DNA of 22,164 nucleotides from Anaerolineales bacterium UBA3082 (GTDB lineage Bacteria; Chloroflexota; Anaerolineae; UBA7937): assembly GCA_002366595.1 (NCBI GenBank), contig DFBK01000083.1:1-22164 (forward strand). Direction: 5' to 3'. Position 1 is the first letter of the stretch; every line of letters begins with the position of its first letter. The translations under genes and the position numbers were made by a program. The notes under the pieces are model-generated. The model did no database searches. It was not told the origin of the DNA and saw only the letters and a list, made by a program, of their open reading frames with translations. Shown here one piece after another: positions 16,321 to 22,164 of this stretch.

Positions 16321-17051
16321 CGGTTGCTCCTCATAGAGCCGCGGGGCTTCCGGCATAAGAGATGCAGACAGTCGTTTAGGTGCCCCAATGGAGAGAGCGC
16401 AGGCAGAAAGAAGAATCCGTGCCAGGCTCTCCTCTCCGACACCCAACGCTTCAACTTCGCCATGGGAATAGTGGGCAGATTTGCGAACTCGAAGGGGAGG
16501 CTTTCGACAGCCTCTATCCATTCCCTGGCGGTGAGCAGCGAGAGATGGGTACCATCGCTATACATCTCCAACTCATCTTCCTTTCCCAACACCGAAAAAA
16601 GGCGGTGCTTAAGCGAATCGCGTTTTGGAACCTTGAAAAAGAGATAGCCGCCTGGTGTCAAGAGATGGCAAATAGTCTCCAACACTGAGTGAGGGTCTCT
16701 TAGGTGCTCTAGGGTATTAAGAGCCACAACGACGTCGAATCTGCGCTTCCCCACAAACCTTAGCAGGGACTCCTTAGACTCAACATCCACTACGCCCAGG
16801 GTAGAGCGAGAAGCAATCCCCCTCGCTCGATTGATAGCATGTTCTGAGATATCTGCTCCGTAGGTTTCGTATCTTGCCTCCGCCTCCCGCAAGAAATACG
16901 CATAGGCACAGCCTATTTCCAATAGCCGCCCTGTGGGTGCGATCCTCTCGAGTAGGGTCAAGAGCGGTGGACCAGCCAAATCATCGCCCCTCCTGCCCAG
17001 GCCCTTGTAGCCCTCATAGTACTCTCCATCATACTTGCTATACAGTGCCAC
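16317..17051 (-). CDS. SAM-dependent methyltransferase (class I)
   Basis: A 244-aa protein with a class I Rossmann methyltransferase core. YYEGYKGLGRRGDDLAG leads to motif I, LLEIGCAYAYFL (about 43-54), then YGADISEHAINRA, FDVVVALNTLEHLRDP and LLTPGGYLFFKVPK. This is the Methyltransf_11/23 pattern often seen in sugar and lipopolysaccharide clusters, where such enzymes methylate sugars or glycan ends. I prefer GTG 17051 (AAAGGA 7 nt upstream, 4 nt after the previous stop). A TTG at 17090 would add 13 residues but overlaps the neighbour by 35 nt. The stop overlaps the next gene as GTGA. The C-terminal 80 residues (from about DGTHLSLLTAREWIEAV) look like a substrate-recognition cap. The acceptor is unknown. 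Confidence 0.87.
   Translation of the reverse strand: MALYSKYDGEYYEGYKGLGRRGDDLAGPPLLTLLERIAPTGRLLEIGCAYAYFLREAEARYETYGADISEHAINRARGIASRSTLGVVDVESKESLLRFVGKRRFDVVVALNTLEHLRDPHSVLETICHLLTPGGYLFFKVPKRDSLKHRLFSVLGKEDELEMYSDGTHLSLLTAREWIEAVESLPFEFANLPTIPMAKLKRWVSERRAWHGFFFLPALSPLGHLNDCLHLLCRKPRGSMRSNR
16327..16332 (-). promoter_or_regulatory. Ribosome-binding site that fixes the GT4 start
   Basis: GAGGAG lies 6 nt upstream of GTG 16320 and inside the end of the methyltransferase gene. It settles the GT4 start despite the longer open frame upstream. Confidence 0.6.
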
Positions 17052-17055
17052 CCCG

Positions 17056-18261
17056 CTATCCTTTAACCCCGTATTTATCCAAGCGATCAATTTCCTGGTA
17101 GATCCTCTCGAACTTGGCCACCTCCCGTTCCCAGCTATAGTGGCTCAACACCTTCTGCCTGGCTCGCCTTCCCAACTCCTCCCTCCGGGCCCCATCCTCC
17201 AGCAAACCCAAAACGAGGCCGATGAACTCTTGATCGACCCTCTGGCTCAAAAGGATTTCCGTGCCCTCAACGAAGTCAAGACCCTCCGCGCCTATCTCCG
17301 TAGAAACTATCGCCCTGGAGCAGGCTGCCGCTTCTAGGATCTTAACCCGCGTCCCTGAGCCGGAGTCGAGGGGTACTATCACTATATCCGAGGCGGAGAG
17401 ATAATCGGCCAAATTAGGGGAGGAGTCCTTCCTATTGCTCACGAAGCCGGTAAGGATCATCTCTTCCTTCTTATAAGGGAGAAGATGGTCATAGTTCTGA
17501 CCAATGATAAGAAAGGTCGTCCGGGGGTGCTCGGCCAGAACAGCAGGGCATATCTCCTCCGCGATGTAGCGCACGGCCGCCGTATTAGGGATGGTGTCCA
17601 ACTTGCCCACGAAGGCCAGAACCAACTCTTGAGAGGAAAGATTGTAGAGTCTCCGGACCGTATGGCGCCCCTTCTCGCTGTAGTTGAAGACCTCGGGATC
17701 AGCACAATGCTGGATCACTTCGATCCTCTCCTCCGGTAACCCATAGATCTCTCTCATGAACTCCCTGTCCACCGCGGAGACGGCTACGATCTTGTCAGCC
17801 ATCCGGCAAGATGCTTCCTCTAGCTTCTTTAGAGAATAGGTCAGAGGGGCAGGGGCGCCAAACCTTCTGTATTTCAGATATTCTACATTCTCTTGGACCA
17901 GAACCAAGGGCTTCTTAAACCGCCTTTTCAGGAGATACCCTGCTGGAGCCGTGTATAAGACTTGACACTGGATCACGTCGGCCTTCATTCGATTCATAAG
18001 TTCATAGGCCGCCTTAAAATAGTAGGGGTTGAACAGAAAAGACTTGTACTTAAACCGATCGAACCAGGTGGGGGGACAATAGCTAATATCCAGGTTAGGA
18101 TGGAAGATATCTATCGCCCCCCCTTGGGAGAAGACGTGACTGAGGAGAACGTGCAAGCGATTCCTCTGCGATAGATACTTGATGGTGTGGTATATGTTCA
18201 TGCTATTCCCATCCACGGGAGGGAAGATATCACAAGGAACCAACATCAAGATAGTTCGCAT
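17056..18261 (-). CDS. GT4-family glycosyltransferase
   Basis: A 401-aa soluble GT-B enzyme. It begins MRTILMLVPCDIFPPVDGNS, with the acceptor-side loop, then VIQCQVLYTAPAGYL, QENVEYLKYRRFG, KIVAVSAVDREFM and QHCADPEVF. The donor-binding half shows FVGKLDTIPNTAAVRY, SDIVIVPLDSGSGTRVKILE and ACSRAIVSTEIGAEGLD, a typical GT4 donor-site signature. ATG 18261 gives a normal N-terminus. A GTG at 18273 would add four residues and sits only 1 nt from a GGAGG, so the start is uncertain by four codons. It follows the epimerase gene by about 21 nt and precedes the methyltransferase by 4 nt. It probably extends a lipid-linked oligosaccharide; the sugar is unknown. Confidence 0.9.
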   Translation of the reverse strand: MRTILMLVPCDIFPPVDGNSMNIYHTIKYLSQRNRLHVLLSHVFSQGGAIDIFHPNLDISYCPPTWFDRFKYKSFLFNPYYFKAAYELMNRMKADVIQCQVLYTAPAGYLLKRRFKKPLVLVQENVEYLKYRRFGAPAPLTYSLKKLEEASCRMADKIVAVSAVDREFMREIYGLPEERIEVIQHCADPEVFNYSEKGRHTVRRLYNLSSQELVLAFVGKLDTIPNTAAVRYIAEEICPAVLAEHPRTTFLIIGQNYDHLLPYKKEEMILTGFVSNRKDSSPNLADYLSASDIVIVPLDSGSGTRVKILEAAACSRAIVSTEIGAEGLDFVEGTEILLSQRVDQEFIGLVLGLLEDGARREELGRRARQKVLSHYSWEREVAKFERIYQEIDRLDKYGVKG

Positions 18262-18282
18262 CCTATAAGGCACGCCTCCGAA

Positions 18283-19404
18283 CTAAACCACTAGGGATTT
18301 GGAGGCTAACTCCTCCTCCACCTCCTGGAACCTATCGATCGCCTCCTCTCGATTCACCCAAGCGATGAGGTCCGAGATCCCCTCCTCGAACTTCACCCGG
18401 GGCTGAAAGCCTAGCCTTTTTTGGATCTTAGTGATGTCAGCATAACAATGGCGGATATCCCCTCGCCGATACCGCCCCACTATTTGGGGTTCCAAGCCCT
18501 CTCCCCCCAGTTTCTCGATGAGGATACGCGCCATCTCCAGGACGGTTAGGGGCCTCCCCGTTCCCACATTGAAAACCTGGAAATCACCCTTTTCCATGGC
18601 CAAAAGGGTAGCCTCTACGATGTCTTGTACATGGATGAAATCTCGACTCTGGAGTCCATCCTCATAGACAACCGGGGGACGACCGTTCAGGATTCGCGCT
18701 GAGAAGATGGCCGCCACGCCGGTATAGGGGTTGGAAAGGGCTTGGCGGGGCCCATAGACGTTGAAGTACCGGAGGGCTACGGTGGGTATCCTATAAGCCC
18801 GGCCAAAACAGAGGAACGACTCCTCCTGGCTCCGCTTGGTGATAGCGTAGATAGAAGAAGGGTAAAGGGGCTTATCTTCATCGGTGGCCTCCGGTTTCGC
18901 TTCCCCTCCACAATGAGGGCATCTCATCTCCCATCGCTGCTCTTTAAGTTGTTCATCGGGGCGCAGTTTAGGATAGATGACCCCGCAATGGGGACAAAGG
19001 TATTTGCCCTCCCCATAGATAGACATGGAGGAGGCCACTACGAGTCTTTCCACCTTATGCTTCTCGTTGGCTAAGATATCCAAGAGGTTGGCACTCCCCA
19101 AAGTGTTGGTCTCTACATATCGCCGGATCTCGTACATAGATTGCCCTACACCCACGGCAGCCGCATGATGAAAGACAACCTCCACCCCCTTCAAAGCCCT
19201 GGATAACGCCTCTCTATCCCGGACATCACCCCTTATGAACTCCGCCTCTCGGTTGAAGTAATCGGGCACCTTCCCTTCTCTGTGAACCTGGGGCTCCAGA
19301 TTATCGAAGACCCGAACCTCATACCCCTCCTCTAGAAGAGCGTCCACCAAGTGCGAGCCTATGAACCCTGCTCCTCCTGTGACCAAGACGCTCTTGTTCG
19401 GCAT
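18283..19404 (-). CDS. NAD-dependent nucleotide-sugar epimerase with zinc-ribbon insert (dTDP-L-rhamnose 4-epimerase-like)
   Basis: A 373-aa extended SDR protein. The NAD-binding motif GGAGFIG is at 10-16. A Ser-rich VVASSMSIYG (122-131) is followed by an insert with CPHC (137-140) and CPHC (162-165), a likely four-Cys zinc ribbon. The catalytic pair Y186/K190 lies in SIYAITKRSQEE, and RYFNVYGPRQALSNPYTG and DFIHVQDIV follow. As I recall, the same Cys-rich insert occurs in the WbiB-type dTDP-L-rhamnose 4-epimerase group (dTDP-6-deoxy-L-talose formation), so that activity is the best guess. A UDP-glucose or UDP-GlcNAc epimerase remains possible. GGAGG is 5 nt before ATG 19404. It sits in a cluster of GT4 enzymes, so it probably supplies a rare sugar. 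A gap of 118 bp separates it from the DUF2079 gene. Confidence 0.9.
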   Translation of the reverse strand: MPNKSVLVTGGAGFIGSHLVDALLEEGYEVRVFDNLEPQVHREGKVPDYFNREAEFIRGDVRDREALSRALKGVEVVFHHAAAVGVGQSMYEIRRYVETNTLGSANLLDILANEKHKVERLVVASSMSIYGEGKYLCPHCGVIYPKLRPDEQLKEQRWEMRCPHCGGEAKPEATDEDKPLYPSSIYAITKRSQEESFLCFGRAYRIPTVALRYFNVYGPRQALSNPYTGVAAIFSARILNGRPPVVYEDGLQSRDFIHVQDIVEATLLAMEKGDFQVFNVGTGRPLTVLEMARILIEKLGGEGLEPQIVGRYRRGDIRHCYADITKIQKRLGFQPRVKFEEGISDLIAWVNREEAIDRFQEVEEELASKSLVV

Positions 19405-19441
19405 CCCGTCCTCCCCCGCCTATAGAATTCCACCCCTCTCA

Positions 19442-19460
19442 CCTGGCCCCCTCCGCCAGG
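19442..19460 (-). other. Small GC-rich hairpin in the 118-bp gap before the epimerase
   Basis: CCTGGC pairs with GCCAGG around a 7-nt loop in the gap between the DUF2079 gene and the epimerase. There is no U-run, so a terminator is not supported. A CATAAT hexamer (19503-19508) with TTGCCA 20 nt upstream could be a weak promoter, but the spacing is poor. Confidence 0.2.
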
Positions 19461-19522
19461 CCTTGGCCCAGCGAGAGCGGTGAACACTTTTCAGTGGCTT
19501 CGATTATGCTATCACATCTGCA

Positions 19523-21442
19523 CTACTCTGGCAACCAGCCAAGGATCACTTTGTCCTGACCATCCTCGAGTTCCAATCGCCGACCCGTTTCTAGATCATA
19601 AAGCCCCACTTCAATGATGATCTCCCCTAAATCCTCCCCCGCCTCGAAGGGGATGTAGTGGATGTCCCTCATCGCCTGCTCTGTTCTCCAGCCGCTAGTA
19701 GGTCGCCAACCGTTCGCTGGCATGCTGTCGTGCCCCCCTACCAACCTTCCCTCGCCATCTAAAAGGTGGGTGAAAACTGTGTACTCCTCCTCAAGGGGGG
19801 CTAGCGCTTCCCAAAAGAGGGTAAGTCGCATTCTTCCCCCCTTGTCACCAAGCCTCAGCGGGAATACCTCTTCTGAGAAAGCGCCTTCGCTATCTTCGAC
19901 CGCCACATTAAACCCCAGTAGGACGACCCCTCCCTTGAACTTGACGCTGAGAGGATATTGGATCTCCGCCTCATCGCCCTTTCGAAGGAGAAGAAACCCT
20001 TGGATCTCAGAAACCAGATCGTACTGTGGAGATGAGAGGAGGCCATTTAAGGCTTCCTCATACTCGTCGGCATCCAAAGGATATTTCTCACCTTGCCTGT
20101 CTAGGATGATATATTCCGCCTTAGCCGTCTGGGGGTTAGGAAAGAGATAGATGGCTTCACGCTGGGATAGGTGGGGGAGCAAATTAGACTGGGCAGAAAC
20201 CGCCGCTTCTGGAGGGATTAAGGCTATCAACTGCTGAGCCAGCCGGTGGCGAGCCGTGACCACGGGAGCCTGAAAATGGCGAGCCAACGGCGTGAAACCA
20301 TGATAATGATGGTAGAGGAGGCTAGCCAGAAAGATCAGGCCAGAAAAGAGGTAAAGCGACCTTCGTCCACCGAGACGGAGAAGGGTCACCTGCCTGACTA
20401 GAAACTCCACTCCGTAGATGCTAGAGATAATGACGAAGGGAACCAAAGGGCCAGCATAATGGAACTCCTCCAGCACGCTCATAGGGGGATAGGTGCTCAG
20501 AAGGTTTATAGCCAGGGAAGGGAGAAGCAAAAACAACGTCTGGGGGCTAAAGAGGGAAGTGAAAGCCCCGGGGAGCAATAGATCGAATATGTATCTCGCC
20601 TTCGCTGCGGTCAAGGCGGTTCGCAAGATGAGGAGAGGGTTGGTAAGTGCGGTAATGGCGATCTCCCAAGGCCCCTCACCTAGATAGGCATAATAGGAGA
20701 GAGCATGAGACCTCCCTTGGATATTGAAATGGGGGATGACAACATGTACCGCGGCTAGAAACCAAGCCAGCCCTCCCACTATGGCCAAAGATCCCACCTT
20801 CCACTCCCGCTTCACGAAGACGAGATAAAGCCCCATCATGGATATCAAGAGAGGTATCTCATCTTTACAAGCCATGGCTAATAGAGCAAAGAGAAGGAAC
20901 CTTTTGTACCTTTGCCTCTCCATGTAGTAAAAAGCGAAAAGGAGGAAGGAGGGAGCCAGGGTCACGGCGTGGAAATCGAACATATTAGCCGCTTCCAGGG
21001 CTGGAAAAAGCAAGAAGGCTGCCGCGAAGGAGAGGCCCGCAAGATCGCTTTTCAACCGCTCCCTGGCTAGCCAGAAGACAGGAAATGCTCCTAGAGCGAT
21101 GGCCACCGTCTGTACTATCAAGAGAGCCCGTACATCTGGCCAGACCCAGTATAGGGGCGCCAGAAGAGCCAAAATGGGAGAGAAATGCTCTCCTAGAAAG
21201 TTTGTGGCCCTGGGGTTTATGCTATAAGCGAAGGGCCTGCCGTGGGCTGTATTCCACACTACTTGGTCCGGGTAGCCCAGATCTAAACCATGAGTGCCTA
21301 GAGAGTCATGTTGCGCGATGGATAGGTAGGAGAAAAGGAGAAAGTAGCCTATAAACAATAGGATGGCTACTGCGTGGCCTCCTCGTTCCGGGAAGATAGT
21401 TGGGTATCTCTGGATTCGAGACCGCTTTCTGCCAGAGGTCAT
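19523..21442 (-). CDS. DUF2079 membrane protein (GT-C-like) with one C-terminal TLYWQA-type module
   Basis: A 639-aa membrane protein of the DUF2079 (PF09852) type, paralogous to the gene at 3902-6289. After TM1 it has HGLDLGYPDQVVWNTAHGR (about 51-69), then H86FSPILALLAPLYW. LEAANMFDFHAVTLAPS follows (FDFH at about 155-158), then ACKDE (about 191-195). About ten TM helices reach residue 390. A soluble segment with VSAQSNLLPHLSQREAIYLFP precedes a module at about 494-639 (LTLFWEALAP, FTHLLDGEGR, WRPTSGW, LYDLETGRRL). This copy carries an insert of about 18 residues before the LTLFWEA strand. ATG 21442 overlaps the stop of the upstream GT4 as ATGA (21439-21442). DUF2079 chemistry is not established; transfer from a lipid-linked donor is inferred from the GT-C resemblance. 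Confidence 0.9.
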   Translation of the reverse strand: MTSGRKRSRIQRYPTIFPERGGHAVAILLFIGYFLLFSYLSIAQHDSLGTHGLDLGYPDQVVWNTAHGRPFAYSINPRATNFLGEHFSPILALLAPLYWVWPDVRALLIVQTVAIALGAFPVFWLARERLKSDLAGLSFAAAFLLFPALEAANMFDFHAVTLAPSFLLFAFYYMERQRYKRFLLFALLAMACKDEIPLLISMMGLYLVFVKREWKVGSLAIVGGLAWFLAAVHVVIPHFNIQGRSHALSYYAYLGEGPWEIAITALTNPLLILRTALTAAKARYIFDLLLPGAFTSLFSPQTLFLLLPSLAINLLSTYPPMSVLEEFHYAGPLVPFVIISSIYGVEFLVRQVTLLRLGGRRSLYLFSGLIFLASLLYHHYHGFTPLARHFQAPVVTARHRLAQQLIALIPPEAAVSAQSNLLPHLSQREAIYLFPNPQTAKAEYIILDRQGEKYPLDADEYEEALNGLLSSPQYDLVSEIQGFLLLRKGDEAEIQYPLSVKFKGGVVLLGFNVAVEDSEGAFSEEVFPLRLGDKGGRMRLTLFWEALAPLEEEYTVFTHLLDGEGRLVGGHDSMPANGWRPTSGWRTEQAMRDIHYIPFEAGEDLGEIIIEVGLYDLETGRRLELEDGQDKVILGWLPE

Positions 21443-22164
21443 TGCAACCCCGCAAAAGAGGAATAGAGCGCCACCGTCTCCTCTGCGATCCTATCCCAAC
21501 TGAAAGCCCCAGACAGCCTCTTGGCCCCCTCCCCCAGCCGGTGGCGGAGCCCCTCTGAGGCGGCTAACTCCTGGATTTTACCGGCTAAAGCCCCCACATC
21601 CTCCGGAGGCACCAAGGCGATGTTTTGGCCCTCCACCAGTTCCCTGATCTCCGTCTCCGGCCAAGTGCTGATGATGGGCAGGCCATGAGCCAGAGCGGCC
21701 ATCAGACTCCCTCGCCGTAAGGAGGCCCCGTCCTTATAGGGGAGCACACATATATCGGAGGCCAAAAGGTTGGCCGAGACCTCCTCGTCGTCCACATACC
21801 CTGTCCAAAGGAGTTGGTCGGCGAGCCCCAACTCTCGCCACAACGCCTCCATCCGGTGGGCGTAATCGATGGTCGTGGGGTCGCTGGCCCCTGTCTTACC
21901 CCCTACCATGAGAAGTTTGACCCTCTCCCCCCCTTCCAAAAGTCGCGCCAAGGCTCGAAAGAGGGTTTCTACGCCCTTACTTTCGTGAAGAAGACCAAAG
22001 TAGGAAAGCATGATTTCCTCCTTGACGCCCCATCGGGCCCGCCACTCCTCACGATCGTATCCCGGAGGGAGGCGAGGGCTGATATTGCTTCCGATGGGGA
22101 TAAGATAGGGTTCCAGGCCATAACCTCCGGCTTCCGCCTCATCTTGCACATTGGTGACTATGAC
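21439..22164 (-). CDS. GT4-family glycosyltransferase, C-terminal part
   Basis: The gene runs off the right edge. The frame is open from base 22164, giving the last 241 residues, so the apparent GTG at 22149 is only an internal codon. The visible half is the GT4 donor-binding domain: IPIGSNISPRLPPGY, MLSYFGLLHESKGVETLF, LLMVGGKTG, LLWTGYVDDEEVSANLLASD, YKDGASLRRGSLMAALAHG, TWPETEIRELVEG and VPPEDVGALAGKI. The RRGSL segment sits where many GT4 enzymes hold the donor phosphate. The stop overlaps the DUF2079 start as ATGA. The N-terminal acceptor half is not visible, so the sugar specificity cannot be guessed. Confidence 0.9.
   Translation of the reverse strand, partial: VIVTNVQDEAEAGGYGLEPYLIPIGSNISPRLPPGYDREEWRARWGVKEEIMLSYFGLLHESKGVETLFRALARLLEGGERVKLLMVGGKTGASDPTTIDYAHRMEALWRELGLADQLLWTGYVDDEEVSANLLASDICVLPYKDGASLRRGSLMAALAHGLPIISTWPETEIRELVEGQNIALVPPEDVGALAGKIQELAASEGLRHRLGEGAKRLSGAFSWDRIAEETVALYSSFAGLQ

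Noticed and set aside
16321..16521. Upstream extension of the GT4 frame to an ATG at 16521, giving a 463-aa protein
   Set aside because: The extra 67 residues lie in a shadow frame over the methyltransferase, have low complexity typical of such shadows, and the GTG at 16320 has a strong ribosome-binding site and starts exactly at the first Rossmann strand.
19503..19534. TTGCCA and CATAAT as a promoter for the epimerase
   Set aside because: The spacing is 20 nt and the -35 lies in the DUF2079 stop region. I mention it only with the hairpin entry as a weak possibility.
1..22164. A mobile island, defence system, CRISPR array or prophage
   Set aside because: I found no integrase, transposase, terminal repeats, direct repeat arrays or defence domains. 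The genes are all glycan or membrane related and share one strand and style of codon use.

Overview
The window is one dense, unidirectional glycan and surface-sugar gene cluster. All 15 genes that I can support lie on the minus strand, so transcription runs from the right edge to the left. There are no tRNA or rRNA genes, insertion sequences, integrases, CRISPR arrays or phage genes. The longest gene-free stretch is about 230 bp (12516-12745). The gene mix points to a Chloroflexota (Anaerolineae-like) bacterium: GT-C/PMT_2-type membrane glycosyltransferases, DUF2079 proteins, YbhN-type flippase-like proteins, and a recurring C-terminal module with a 'LTLYWQA ... HLLDEEGR ... PTSGW' signature. 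That assignment comes from recalled family distribution and is an inference. Frequent AGG/AGA and ATA codons would also suit a thermophile, but I did not count them.

Layout in transcription order (right to left): a GT4 glycosyltransferase cut by the window edge (21439-22164); DUF2079 protein 1 (19523-21442); an NAD-dependent sugar epimerase with a zinc-ribbon insert (18283-19404); a second GT4 (17056-18261); a SAM methyltransferase (16317-17051); a third GT4 (15130-16320); a B12-binding radical SAM enzyme (13672-15117); a YbhN-type flippase-like protein (12746-13657); a 230-bp gap with hairpins and a possible promoter; a GT-C transferase with two C-terminal modules (10029-12515); a GT2 polyprenyl-phosphate sugar synthase (9073-10032); a GT-C transferase whose 3' end is broken by a small deletion (6445-8946, with the lost frame at 6282-6473); DUF2079 protein 2 (3902-6289); a second flippase-like protein (2942-3901); a GT-C transferase with one module (349-2949); and the N-terminus of another GT-C transferase running off the left edge (1-300).

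Proposed logic: the soluble GT4s, the epimerase and the methyltransferase build and decorate a glycan at the cytoplasmic face. The GT2 enzyme charges a polyprenyl phosphate with a sugar. The multi-spanning GT-C and DUF2079 enzymes then use lipid-linked sugars on the outer face. The flippase-like proteins may move lipid intermediates, and the radical SAM enzyme may modify a lipid or sugar. Many junctions are coupled by ATGA, GTGA or ATGGATAG overlaps.

The most notable signal is a family of about 140-residue C-terminal modules. Seven copies sit in five membrane proteins from at least two GT-C-type families, and two proteins carry them in tandem. One copy has been cut in half by an apparent 26-bp deletion between 9-bp direct repeats.
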